The position numbers and the translations under genes are program-made. A stretch of 61,648 bases of DNA from a virus. Every line of letters starts with the position of its first letter. The first letter of the stretch is position 1. The notes beneath the pieces were generated by a model. That model was not told the DNA's origin. It did not search any database and saw only the letters and a program-made list of their open reading frames with translations. Below are positions 40,922 through 48,244 of the stretch, piece by piece. Location of the stretch: positions 1 through 61,648 of IMG/VR virus record IMGVR_UViG_3300050821_004285; one strand, written 5' to 3'.

Positions 40922-41229
40922 GACGCGTGTATCTCCGTCACGCTCGCCAGACGAGGACGGTTCTGGATGATCGAAAGCGGGTCATCCTCCTCCGACTGGG
41001 CCTTCAGGGCGTCGATACGCTCGTTCAGGTCCACCATGCGAAGCACCAGGGCCGCTATCTGCCCCGTGTTCATCGTCGACAGCTGACAGTGCGTGCACCG
41101 GTTGCCTTCGAGCTCATGCGCGACCAGGCGCCTCAACTCCAGGAGGATGGTGAGCTCGTCGCCACCCTCCACGGCATCCTGCAGCGCCCTCGACTCGTGG
41201 AGTTCCCAGTCAAGGTCAGGGGCTTCCAT
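40918..41229 (-). CDS. hypothetical protein in terminase small subunit position (103 aa)
   Basis: From MEAPDLDWELHES. Helical throughout with a CTHC pair (residue about 60), then TGQIAALVLRMVDLNERIDALKAQ, a leucine-spaced helix suited to oligomerisation. ATG of TerL overlaps its stop. Position and helical make-up are consistent with a small terminase-like DNA-recognition protein, but no HTH is clear. Confidence 0.5.
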   Translation of the reverse strand: MEAPDLDWELHESRALQDAVEGGDELTILLELRRLVAHELEGNRCTHCQLSTMNTGQIAALVLRMVDLNERIDALKAQSEEDDPLSIIQNRPRLASVTEIHAS

Positions 41230-41240
41230 GGGATCTCCAA

Positions 41241-42638
41241 TCAGGCCTCTATCGTACGATTCTCGGGCGCCACCGTGAACGTCCTGTTCGGCTTCGTGAC
41301 CGTGTAAGTACGGTTCGTGGCCGGTATGACCCACGTCCTCTTCGGGTTCGGGAAGTACGGCAACGTGCCCCGGTCGACCGAAACCTCGAGATCGCTGCTC
41401 GACAGCGTCGCCGCTATCGAAGACCCCTCAATTCCAGTACTGACATCGGAGCTGAACAGCGTGGCCGTCGGGATGGACGCCGCGTCGAACGAAACCTCGA
41501 GATCAGAGCTCGACAAGGTCACCAGAACGGTGCCGCCATCGACCGAAACCTCGAGATCGCTGCTCGACAGCGTCGCCGCCACCCGGCCAGTCTCGACCGC
41601 AGCCTCAAGATCGGAGTTCGACAGCGTCGCGGGCGGCGGATTCGCCGAATCCACGCCCACCGAGACATCCGAACTCGAGACAGAGTTCACAATCGAGCCG
41701 GAGTCGACCGAAACCTCGACATCAGAGCTCGAAACGCCGATCTTCGGCGTACCCTCGACCCCAACCTCGACATCAGAGCTCGACAGCGACGCAGCGATCG
41801 ACGACCCGTCAACCGCAGTCTCGACATCAGAGCTCGACAGCGTGGCTGGCGGCGCGGCGCCCGTGTCGACGCCCACCGAGACGTCCGAACTCGAAACCTG
41901 CACGACACCGCCGGCCGGCTGGCCTATGAAGGCCACCGTGCGGCGCCGAAGCGCCATCGGACCGACATTGCGCCGAGGCACCACGAGCGGAGCCAGCGGA
42001 GGAGGCGAACTCGACTGATCCGAGAAGAGGATCGCGATCGTGTTCGAGATGCCGGCAGCCTGCGTCATAGTCGGAGAGACCGACGCGTTCGCTATGCCAT
42101 AGATCTCAGGGTTGCCGTTCGGGTCATTGGCTGCGGTGAACCCGGCGGGCGTAGGAGTCGAAGCCGACGACGGCACGCGCGCATGGCCCCAGTACATCTC
42201 GCCGTCGGTCGGGTCGATCGTAGGCGTCAGGGTCGGGAAAGCCACCGTGGTGGACGACGCATTGCTCTGATGCCCGAAAGCGTCGACAGCCCAGCACGGT
42301 GTGGGCAGATTCGACCGGAACGGTGTCGCGACCAGGTCTATGCCTATCGATGCGACGGACCCCGAGAACGTGACGTTGATGGTATCCGTGCCAAACGAGT
42401 GCACCTGGCCGATCCAGATGGACTCGTTCGCGGTGCCGGTGCCGTCCAACCAGTTACCGGTGACGTTGACCCAGTTGTTCGTGTTGGTGCCGCTGACGCC
42501 TGTAGCCGTCGTGGCAGAGTCCTTCACGATCACGCACAGGACCCACAGGTCGCCAGGCAGGTTGTTCTGGAACGTCTGGAAGGAGGTGATGCCGGTGCTG
42601 GAAACGCCGGCCAGGAATCCGACCGGGGAGATCGTCAC
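41241..42638 (-). CDS. structural protein with ten SSSDVEV repeats (465 aa)
   Basis: Residues 1-210 form a beta domain (TFQNNLPGDLWVLCVIVKDS ... NVTFSGSVASIGIDLVATPF) like phage fibre heads. Residues 248-428 are ten copies of a 17-19 residue unit, consensus LSSSDVEVSVDGxxIAAT, with SD kept in all. The last 35 residues hold a second short repeat (RTWVI, RTYTV, RTFTV, RTI). This layout suggests a beta-solenoid or beads-on-a-string stalk ending in a small cap. It opens into the terminase genes, so it is expressed late. Virion attachment is inferred. Confidence 0.7.
   Translation of the reverse strand: MTISPVGFLAGVSSTGITSFQTFQNNLPGDLWVLCVIVKDSATTATGVSGTNTNNWVNVTGNWLDGTGTANESIWIGQVHSFGTDTINVTFSGSVASIGIDLVATPFRSNLPTPCWAVDAFGHQSNASSTTVAFPTLTPTIDPTDGEMYWGHARVPSSASTPTPAGFTAANDPNGNPEIYGIANASVSPTMTQAAGISNTIAILFSDQSSSPPPLAPLVVPRRNVGPMALRRRTVAFIGQPAGGVVQVSSSDVSVGVDTGAAPPATLSSSDVETAVDGSSIAASLSSSDVEVGVEGTPKIGVSSSDVEVSVDSGSIVNSVSSSDVSVGVDSANPPPATLSNSDLEAAVETGRVAATLSSSDLEVSVDGGTVLVTLSSSDLEVSFDAASIPTATLFSSDVSTGIEGSSIAATLSSSDLEVSVDRGTLPYFPNPKRTWVIPATNRTYTVTKPNRTFTVAPENRTIEA
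41355..41897 (-). repeat. ten diverged 51-57 bp coding repeats
   Basis: Ten tandem units encoding [LV]S[SN]SD[VL]... with near-identical DNA at the start of each unit (tcagagctcgac / tcggagct on the plus strand). Unit length varies 17-19 codons, so the frame is always kept. Confidence 0.85.
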
Positions 42639-42654
42639 CGGTACACCTCCAATC

Positions 42655-43242
42655 TCAGTTCAGGCCGAGAACCAGCAGCTGCAGAAGCTGGATGGAGTTC
42701 GACGCGTTCGACGCGCTGCACGCCACGTTGAAGTTCAGGTAGTTGTCGATCGTCGGGTCGAGGGTCGAGAACGTACCGGGCTGGGCCGCACCGCCCCACA
42801 GCTCGTACTGGAACGGCGACGCCAGGCCGGCGGGGGACGAGATCATGCCCGCACCCACACCCGACGTCGCCGCGCCGCTACCAGTGGGCTTCTTCACCAC
42901 GATGTCGGCCTCGAACTCCCACATCTTGTTCGTGATGCCGGACGCGGTCGTCAGGGCCGCAGAGCCGGCGAGGATCGCGGCGGACGTGTTGCCGGCCGTG
43001 CCGCTACGTAGCGTGAAGGTGTAGGTGGGCGTGCCCGTCGAAGACATGATGCCTCGGGCCACGACCCTGAGAGACTTGCGCGAGCTTCCGGGGAACAGGA
43101 AGAACCCGTGAGGCAGGTACGCCTGAGGGCCGCCGCCAGCCTGGTCGTTGATCTGCACCTCCGACGTGAAGGTGTTCTTGGCTGTGAACGCGTCCTCGTT
43201 GACGTACAGGAGTTCGGCGTTCGTGCCGGTCTGGAACGACAT
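42655..43242 (-). CDS. virion-associated structural protein (195 aa)
   Basis: AELLYVNEDAFTAKNTFTSEVQIND, YLPHGFFLFPGSSRKSLRVVARG, TPTYTFTLRSGTAGNTSAAIL, VKKPTGSGAATSGVG and NNYLNFNV-like beta strands match a family of actinophage fibre or head proteins. Part of the first late block. Exact position in the particle unknown. Confidence 0.65.
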   Translation of the reverse strand: MSFQTGTNAELLYVNEDAFTAKNTFTSEVQINDQAGGGPQAYLPHGFFLFPGSSRKSLRVVARGIMSSTGTPTYTFTLRSGTAGNTSAAILAGSAALTTASGITNKMWEFEADIVVKKPTGSGAATSGVGAGMISSPAGLASPFQYELWGGAAQPGTFSTLDPTIDNYLNFNVACSASNASNSIQLLQLLVLGLN

Positions 43243-43251
43243 GCTGCCTCC

Positions 43252-43857
43252 TTACGAAAGCTGAATGGTCACGGTGAACGCCCAGGCGGCGCCGGACGCC
43301 TTCGTTCCCAAGCTCGCGATCTTGTGGTTGATCAGGGCCGCGCCGGTACCGACCGACGCCAGCGTCGCCGACGAGGTGATCGCGGCGGTCGTGAAGCCCA
43401 GGCCCCACTCCTGCCAGGCGAAGTTGCCGTTCGCCGAAGTGAAGGTCGACACGGTCTGGATCGTGTCATTCGTCTGCGACGTCGTGGTGCGCGTCGGGGC
43501 CGAGTCGACCACCTGGTACCAGGCGGAGCCGCCGTTCGCGCCCAGGGCCGTGTCCGCCGCCGTCGCCGCCGTGGAAGTGGCGCCGACTCCGAGGAAGGTG
43601 CGCGTCGAGTTCAGGGCCTGCCCGCCGAGACCGGTGATCAGGTTCGTCATGTTCGCCAGGCCGTTGATGCACAGCAGGTTGCCCGGCGCCTCGGCCACAG
43701 CGTTCGGCTTGATGCTGAAGCGCTTGAAATCGGCCGACTTCGGCTCGTAGCCGAGGAACTTGGTCAGGTCTCGCACGATCGGCTCGTCGTACTTCTCGAC
43801 CAGGGCATGTGCGGTCCACTTGATCCCGTCGCGGCTGGGATTCGGGTCATAGATCAT
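43252..43857 (-). CDS. virion-associated structural protein (201 aa)
   Basis: From MIYDPNPSRDG. A helical N-terminus (ALVEKYDEPIVRDLTKFLGYEP) then beta-rich repeats of TSTAATAADTALGANGGSAWYQVV and SANGNFAWQEWGLGFTTAAI. The GVGATSTAA...DTALG motif is common in phage tail-fibre or base proteins. Confidence 0.65.
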   Translation of the reverse strand: MIYDPNPSRDGIKWTAHALVEKYDEPIVRDLTKFLGYEPKSADFKRFSIKPNAVAEAPGNLLCINGLANMTNLITGLGGQALNSTRTFLGVGATSTAATAADTALGANGGSAWYQVVDSAPTRTTTSQTNDTIQTVSTFTSANGNFAWQEWGLGFTTAAITSSATLASVGTGAALINHKIASLGTKASGAAWAFTVTIQLS

Positions 43858-43873
43858 TTGTGATCCCTTTCGC

Positions 43874-44170
43874 TCAGGTGTTGTTGATGCGCACGTAGAA
43901 AGTGCGGTCGTCCACGCGGCCAACGGACGTCGTCACCCGGACCGTGATCGTGTAAACGAGCCCGACGACACCGCCAGACACCCAGATCACAGCCACGGTC
44001 GCGGTCGACAGGGTGTTCGACTTCGAGGCCGATATCCCGGAGTCCGCTATGACCACGAACGCTGAGATCGTGTCGCCGGCCGGCAACCAGGCGGTGAAGT
44101 CGACCGCGTAGTCGAGGTTCGCGCTCGGATCCTGGGTGAATTCGACCAGGTCTTCGACTGTGATCGACAT
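43874..44170 (-). CDS. Ig-like fibre-tail adaptor protein (98 aa)
   Basis: From MSITVEDLVEF. The core FTAWLPAGDTISAFVVIADSGI with VAVIWVSGGVVGLVYTITVRVTTSVGRVDDRTFYVRI is the phage fibre-tail adaptor signature, an Ig-like domain that links fibres to particle. It supports the view that the block at 41.2-44.6 kb encodes fibre parts. Confidence 0.68.
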   Translation of the reverse strand: MSITVEDLVEFTQDPSANLDYAVDFTAWLPAGDTISAFVVIADSGISASKSNTLSTATVAVIWVSGGVVGLVYTITVRVTTSVGRVDDRTFYVRINNT

Positions 44171-44186
44171 TTCGCCTCCTCGGCTC

Positions 44187-44597
44187 TTACAGGACGACGC
44201 CCACGACCGAGTAGGTGAAGGACGGCGTGGTGCCACCGATCACGGAGCGGGTTCGGACGAGCTGCGGGCGCGGGAAAATGGCCTGAGAGGCGACGGCGCT
44301 CGCGAAATGGGCCGGCGTACCCGCTCCGGAGCCCTTTCCGTGCGCATAGCCGTCCGAACCGACGATTCCCAGCTGGAACCAGCTTGTTCCGCCGTCCTGG
44401 GATCCCTCGACGATGACGTCCAGGGTCGGCGTGGTACCCGAGAAGGCCGTCACGTTGACCTTCACGTACAGCGAACCGCCGGAATCGTTGCCCGTATCGA
44501 AGGCTGAGTGCGTGGTCGACGCCGTTTCGGCTCCGGGTGTCTTGAAATCGACCGCAAGTCCGCGATGAACGCCACTCGCACTTGAATATTGCTGCAT
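44187..44597 (-). CDS. first late-operon gene, beta-sandwich structural protein (136 aa)
   Basis: LAVDFKTPGAETASTTHSAFDTG, then SLYVKVNVTAFSGTTPTLDVIVEGSQDGGTSWFQLG. The GSQDGGTSW motif is typical of small phage structural beta-sandwiches (compare 34059-34472). AAAGGCAAAGG precedes the ATG. It is the most upstream gene of the late operon. Confidence 0.65.
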   Translation of the reverse strand: MQQYSSASGVHRGLAVDFKTPGAETASTTHSAFDTGNDSGGSLYVKVNVTAFSGTTPTLDVIVEGSQDGGTSWFQLGIVGSDGYAHGKGSGAGTPAHFASAVASQAIFPRPQLVRTRSVIGGTTPSFTYSVVGVVL

Positions 44598-44878
44598 TCC
44601 TTTGCCTTTCTTTAGTGCGAAGGCGATTTCCTATGTGGAAATCATCGCTGCATGTCTATGCAGCATTTTCCGTCACGCTGAGTGACTGCGAAGCGGGTTC
44701 TAGGCCCCGGTTACACGGAGGCGCCTCCGTTTTGCATCGCTGCAGGTCGGGAGGGTGACCATCCCCTGAAATTTTGGCTCGGGGAGAAAATGTCGATGGC
44801 GGGGTCCCCGCTACCCTGCGTCACGACCGTATTTTTACCCACCCCCCTGCATATCGATGCAGTATGCAGAGGGCCTAT
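44598..44878. promoter_or_regulatory. late-operon upstream region with stacked inverted repeats
   Basis: No gene seen. Contains three perfect inverted repeats: GATTTCC/GGAAATC (44625-44643), GCTGCAT/ATGCAGC (44647-44664) and ACGGAGGCGCCTCCGT (44715-44730, followed by TTTGC). Further GCTGCA or GATGCAG boxes lie near 44735 and 44853. It must hold the late promoter, but no convincing -35/-10 pair could be chosen. AATTTTGGC...GGGGAGAAAA (44770-44790) recurs in related form at 51885-51915. Confidence 0.5.
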
Positions 44879-45098
44879 CGCAATCCCCTGTGATGCTTTC
44901 GGGATGGTGACTCAGCCCTCTGATGAGAGGGTACTGCGACGCAATCCGGGATGGTGAGGGATTGCGGGATGGTGGGAATGTCGGAATGCATTCCTTTGGG
45001 GTGGTGGGAATGGCAATTGGGGAATGCCTGAATGCAATCCCTGAAAGCAATCCCAAAAGGAACTCCATGGCGCAATCCGTTTGGACATTGCCTAATCC
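44879..45098. repeat. short-repeat cluster, candidate packaging (cos/pac) site
   Basis: GCAATCC occurs at 44880, 44941, 45034, 45047 and 45072, with GGATTGC at 44959. GGGATGGTG-type boxes start at 44901, 44948, 44966 and 44998. Also present are the palindrome GGAATGCATTCC (44983-44994) and a CCCTCT-gatg-AGAGGG hairpin (44916-44931). No gene is seen. It lies between an HNH gene and the block leading to terminase, the usual place of a cos or pac site. Confidence 0.55.
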
Positions 45099-45108
45099 AA
45101 TCAGGGCT

Positions 45109-45426
45109 CTACCATGCTCGCGTGTTGCGTCCCTCTGCGAAGGTAGAACCCTGACTCGCGCGCCCTGCGTTAGTGATGGCCGCGCCACCCTGACTGTTGC
45201 ACCGACGGTGCGCCGGACGTAGGTTGGCCACGTCGTACGGATCACCACCCTGCGACAGTGGTGTGACGTGGTCCAACGTCCATGACCATCTGTCTGTGTG
45301 GTGAAGCGACTGATCTATGTCCTCACCACAGCGCCAGCACACGCTAGGCAGTGCTAGCCGTAGCCGTGCTGACAGTGCGCGCCAACGTGCGTCAGAGCGG
45401 CCCTGTGAGCCGAGCGGCTTAGACAT
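45109..45426 (-). CDS. HNH endonuclease
   Basis: 105 residues from ATG 45426, with AGG eight bases upstream. A basic N-terminal helix (DARWRALSARLRLAL) then CWRCGEDI, WSWTLDHVTPLSQGG and DPYDVANLRPAHRRCNSQGG give the complete HNH zinc nuclease motif. HNH proteins coded beside terminase in siphoviruses assist genome-end cleavage; its position next to the repeat cluster supports that role, with homing as the alternative. Confidence 0.85.
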   Translation of the reverse strand: MSKPLGSQGRSDARWRALSARLRLALPSVCWRCGEDIDQSLHHTDRWSWTLDHVTPLSQGGDPYDVANLRPAHRRCNSQGGAAITNAGRASQGSTFAEGRNTRAW

Positions 45427-45447
45427 GCACACCTACCTCACCCATGC

Positions 45448-45498
45448 GTGCCGTAACGGCAGGATGGCGCTCTGACCTGCGATGTAACGTGTAACGGC
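45448..45498. repeat. dispersed element copy 2
   Basis: GTGCCGTAACGGC (45448-45460) and, 32 bases further from the core box, TGACCTG then TGTAACGTGTAACGGC (45483-45498). The arrangement matches copy 3 at 50468-50518 almost box for box. Confidence 0.8.
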
Positions 45499-45890
45499 TA
45501 GGTGGCCACGATACCGACGCTGTGTAGCGATCGATCGTCCAATATTCGTCACGCTGAGCAAAGCAGCACACGAATCTCGCAGGTAGACGCCATCTGCACG
45601 AACGTGAAGTATTACGGTTCGATAACGACGGCCCGTCTGAGAGGCACTCTCGGCCGGGCCGACTAACGTGGGTGCCACAACTCCACAGGGCGAGCAAGGC
45701 GGAACCGGGAATGCACCGGCGCAGCGCAGCAAACGCAGCGAAATCCGCCCGCGAGGGTCCCCAGGAACCTGACGGCAGCCGCTAGCGACGGAACGCTCTC
45801 CCCACGAAATAGCATCGCAGATCGCTGACAAGGCGAGCGGACGGGCACGTGCCGTGTGCGATGCTGGTTTGGCCCACCTACGGGCCGCGC

Positions 45891-45957
45891 GGCAGTGAGC
45901 TAAGCGACGCGGGTCGCAGCGAGAGTAAGCATGCTGGTTCAACTCCAGCCATTGCCA
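45891..45957 (+). other. tRNA-like element with intact acceptor and T-arm only
   Basis: GGCAGTG (45891-45897) pairs with CATTGCC (45950-45956, one G-U). A perfect T-arm GCTGG-TTCAACT-CCAGC lies at 45933-45949. The 35 bases between acceptor and T-arm are too short and do not form a normal D-arm and anticodon arm. It is a decayed tRNA, a tRNA mimic, or a piece of host tRNA captured at an attachment site. Confidence 0.4.
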
Positions 45958-46091
45958 CGAGACCAAAGACAGCAGGATGCGGGTGAAACTCCCCTACCGT
46001 TAGGCGCGACCGGCTTAGACGCCAACAGCGCTGGGGACGGGTGACGTCAGGCCTCTTATGCAAGGCAACTACGATACCGAAAGGCAGTACC

Positions 46092-46223
46092 ATGCGACGC
46101 CACTATCACGGTGAAGCAGTGCAGGTCGTGAACGAGGGCACCAACAAGGGCGTGCGCGTGCTGTGCATCATGTTCAGCGACGCCATGGCCGAATGGGTGC
46201 CTGCCAGCGAGGTGACGAAGTGA
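46092..46223 (+). CDS. first gene of the plus operon (43 aa)
   Basis: MRRHYHGEAVQVVNEGTNKG...: small basic-to-neutral protein with a beta-like core (VRVLCIMFSDAMAEWVPASEV). SD GAAAGG eight bases before the ATG. No family recognised. Confidence 0.6.
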   Translation: MRRHYHGEAVQVVNEGTNKGVRVLCIMFSDAMAEWVPASEVTK

Positions 46224-46438
46224 CCGTGACCGGCGGTACCCGCTACGATCAGCTTGCTGCGACGCCTACCGATTCGGCGCGTGCCGAACTATGGCAGCGC
46301 TTGAATATGCGCTACGCGGGCAGCACGCACGCGATGGAAGTGCTCTTCGAGGAATCAGACCTCGAATGGCTGGACGACGGCTGGACACTCGACGGCATGG
46401 ATGCGGCCGAGTGGTGCGACGCCATGACGCAGGAGTGA
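46220..46438 (+). CDS. hypothetical protein (72 aa)
   Basis: GTG start overlapping the previous TGA (GTGA). Helical with an acidic C-terminal half (FEESDLEWLDDGWTLDGMDAAEWCDAM). Acidic small early proteins are typical of host-takeover or anti-defence genes, but nothing specific is recognised. Confidence 0.6.
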   Translation: MTVTGGTRYDQLAATPTDSARAELWQRLNMRYAGSTHAMEVLFEESDLEWLDDGWTLDGMDAAEWCDAMTQE

Positions 46439-46448
46439 GGGCATTGCG

Positions 46449-46586
46449 ATGCGACAGCAACAGATTCAACGCACGCCGCGTAAGCGAGAGCAAGACGCGC
46501 GCCAGGACACTGATTCGCGCGAGGAGTCGGACCGCACGGCTGAGCTCAGTGCGCGTACCGCTTCGTTCCTACGGAAGCTGGGCTGA
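46449..46586 (+). CDS. hypothetical charged protein (45 aa)
   Basis: Frame too short to be listed by length-based callers. ATG with GAGGG eight bases upstream. Sequence is highly charged and helical (RKREQDARQDTDSREESDRTAELSARTASFLRKLG). Fits the spacing between its neighbours exactly. Confidence 0.55.
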   Translation: MRQQQIQRTPRKREQDARQDTDSREESDRTAELSARTASFLRKLG

Positions 46587-46589
46587 CTC

Positions 46590-46988
46590 ATGTCGCGTCA
46601 GGTGATTGACATGCGACCGGAGCACATGGTCGCAGACTACCTATATCGACGCGTCCTGACAGGCGCGTCGGTGGACACGAACGGGCAGGCGCCTAGCGAT
46701 GGCTTCATGGTGCGCTACGGCGCATTCCCGACCGTGGCGCTGCGGAGCGGGCAGCACTCGCGCCTCCGTGAGGCCATCACGGCTTTCGTGACAGAGCACT
46801 GGCAAGCCGTGAGGCAGCGCGGTGACGCCTACTTCGGAATCTGGATGGATCAGAAAGCTGACGTGATCTACCTCGACGTGTCGGCCGAACTGACCGACCG
46901 GGACGATGCGCTGAACCGCGCGCGTCGACTGGGCGAGCGCGCTATCTATGACGTCGCGCTGCGACGGGAAATCTGGGTACAGACATGA
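46590..46988 (+). CDS. hypothetical protein (132 aa)
   Basis: Starts MSRQVIDMRPEHM. Middle part has HSRLREAITAFVTEHWQAVRQRGDAYFGIWMDQKADVIYLDVSAEL and a terminal DDALNRARRLGERAIYDV. The alternation of one long helix, a strand pair and a helix is a small alpha/beta fold. Similar proteins are common in actinophages, function unknown. Confidence 0.65.
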   Translation: MSRQVIDMRPEHMVADYLYRRVLTGASVDTNGQAPSDGFMVRYGAFPTVALRSGQHSRLREAITAFVTEHWQAVRQRGDAYFGIWMDQKADVIYLDVSAELTDRDDALNRARRLGERAIYDVALRREIWVQT

Positions 46989-47215
46989 GGGCACTGACAG
47001 CGAAGCAGGCGAAGGACGCGAACGAGCGGGCGCGCGTCTCCATCAGGTGGACGGCACGTCGCGTCGCACGGAACGGCACCGACCAGACTGGTAGCGTGTG
47101 GCACGCGTGGCCGCAGCCGGACGGCTCCGTCGGCTTGTACGTGCTCGTAGACGGTACCGATGGGCAGATGGAGCGCACCGACTCGGAACACTGGACGATC
47201 GTAAGGGAACGGTAA
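46985..47215 (+). CDS. hypothetical protein (76 aa)
   Basis: ATG overlaps the previous stop by four bases. Helical basic N-terminus (KQAKDANERARVSIRWTARRVARNG), then beta GSVWHAWPQPDGSVGLYVLVDG. No family recognised. Confidence 0.6.
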   Translation: MRALTAKQAKDANERARVSIRWTARRVARNGTDQTGSVWHAWPQPDGSVGLYVLVDGTDGQMERTDSEHWTIVRER

Positions 47216-47217
47216 CT

Positions 47218-47451
47218 ATGGGCAGGATGTCAGACCTCAACATCGACGTGCGGCAGGCGGAGCGCGACGGATGTAAGTTCTTTGCGACGCACGTCGATGA
47301 CGGTTGGGCCGTTTTCGACGTCGAGGCGGCAAAGCGCAGCACTGACGGGAGCGGCATCGCTTTCGTCGACTGGGAGGGCGAGCCGATCGTGTTCACGACT
47401 CAGGACTCTGCGGAGCGCATGGCGAACGTACTGAACGAGAGGTCCGCGTAA
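47218..47451 (+). CDS. hypothetical protein (77 aa)
   Basis: ATG 47218 has AAGGGA about ten bases upstream. FFATHVDDGWAVFDVEAAKRS and IVFTTQDSAERMANVLNER suggest a compact alpha/beta domain. The next gene begins on the last base of its stop. Confidence 0.6.
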   Translation: MGRMSDLNIDVRQAERDGCKFFATHVDDGWAVFDVEAAKRSTDGSGIAFVDWEGEPIVFTTQDSAERMANVLNERSA

Positions 47452-47669
47452 TGGAGCACGTGAACGGCTACCAAGTGATCGCGGAGATCAGGGATCAGAC
47501 CTCTGAGGCGGCGCAGAAGATCGTGGTCTGCGATCGTCTTCGAGACCTCGACCAGTACGTCGTTTGGACTACGGCGCACATCTCCGGCAGGATCGAGGCG
47601 TGGCAGGGCTTTTACACCGACGACCTGCGTACCGCTCTCGCCAACGCGACCGAAAGGGCGCTCCCGTGA
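47451..47669 (+). CDS. hypothetical protein (72 aa)
   Basis: TAATG stop-start overlap. Beta-like (YQVIAEIRDQ, QKIVVCDRLRDLDQYVVWTTAH) with a terminal helix (DDLRTALANATERAL). No domain recognised. Confidence 0.6.
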   Translation: MEHVNGYQVIAEIRDQTSEAAQKIVVCDRLRDLDQYVVWTTAHISGRIEAWQGFYTDDLRTALANATERALP

Positions 47670-48244
47670 TCCCGGTGACCCTGAACGCTGAGACGGTGGA
47701 GCGGTACATCCGCAACGTCACCGAAGCATACGACCGCACGAACAACGGCCAGCGCGACCATGGCGCGGCATGGTACCGCGTGGCGAATCAGCACGCTTAC
47801 GCGGTGGGCGATGGTGACGTCAAGGTCGGTGCTGCGGTGATCGCCGCGCTGTCCGCGAACAAGTCGTGGTCTGAGAACCTGCGGTTGGCGACTCAGTGCC
47901 GTGATGGGCAGCTGGGCGGCCACGTGCGCGACACTCTCGACAAGGTCGAGCGGCTGTACGAAGGTGAAGAGCCTGAGACGGTGCTGCCGATGGGCAGTAA
48001 AACAGGACACTTCTACCGATGCATCCTCGACCCGTACGACCCTCGGCCAGTCGTGATCGATCGGCACGCGCACGACGTCGCTGTGGGCGAGATCTACGGC
48101 AACCGTGATCGAGGCCTGAGTTCCGCCGCGCGCTACGACAACCTGCGACTCGTGTATACGAGTGCTGCCAGGCGGCTCGGAATGATCCCGCAAGTCCTGC
48201 AAGCCACCGTGTGGGTGGCGCATATCGAAAGGAAGGGACGATGA
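47666..48244 (+). CDS. HhH-GPD-like DNA glycosylase-related protein (192 aa)
   Basis: GTG start overlapping the previous stop. Motifs: VGAAVIAALSANKSWSENLRLATQ, then VLPMGSKTGHFYRCI, then RPVVIDRHAHDVAVG. The order of a helix, a G-x-K-T turn and an (I/V)DxH helix start parallels the endonuclease III/OGG1 superfamily, where the catalytic Lys and Asp lie in ...GRKTA... and ...VDTHI.... Phage homologues are usually left unannotated. Base excision or sensing of modified bases is inferred only from this alignment by eye. Confidence 0.5.
   Translation: MIPVTLNAETVERYIRNVTEAYDRTNNGQRDHGAAWYRVANQHAYAVGDGDVKVGAAVIAALSANKSWSENLRLATQCRDGQLGGHVRDTLDKVERLYEGEEPETVLPMGSKTGHFYRCILDPYDPRPVVIDRHAHDVAVGEIYGNRDRGLSSAARYDNLRLVYTSAARRLGMIPQVLQATVWVAHIERKGR

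Larger units (their letters stand above)
45427..46091. other. non-coding gap, divergent between late operon and plus-strand operon
   Basis: No convincing gene. Holds dispersed element copy 2, a two-part hairpin (CGGCCCG...GAGAG-gca-CTCTC...CGGGCCG, 45629-45661), a GGCCC/GGGCC hairpin (45871-45886), a tRNA-like 3' domain (45891-45957) and the leader of the plus operon. The 177-codon minus frame across it has tRNA-shadow-like composition. Confidence 0.6.

Noticed and set aside
41355-41897. Regular repeats suggesting a CRISPR array
   Set aside because: Repeats are in frame, 51-57 bp with no unique spacers, and encode a protein; no cas1/cas2 genes. The Cas4-like nuclease is a phage recombination enzyme.
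45433-45966. 177-codon minus-strand frame
   Set aside because: Covers the tRNA-like element and repeat boxes; translation such as WLELNQHAYSRCDP is typical of tRNA antisense shadows. No SD or neighbour coupling.
45840-46091. Possible group I intron, tmRNA or ribozyme
   Set aside because: No conserved P7/P3 core, no tmRNA 5' domain or tag frame, and no hammerhead core were found; only the tRNA-like 3' domain is solid.
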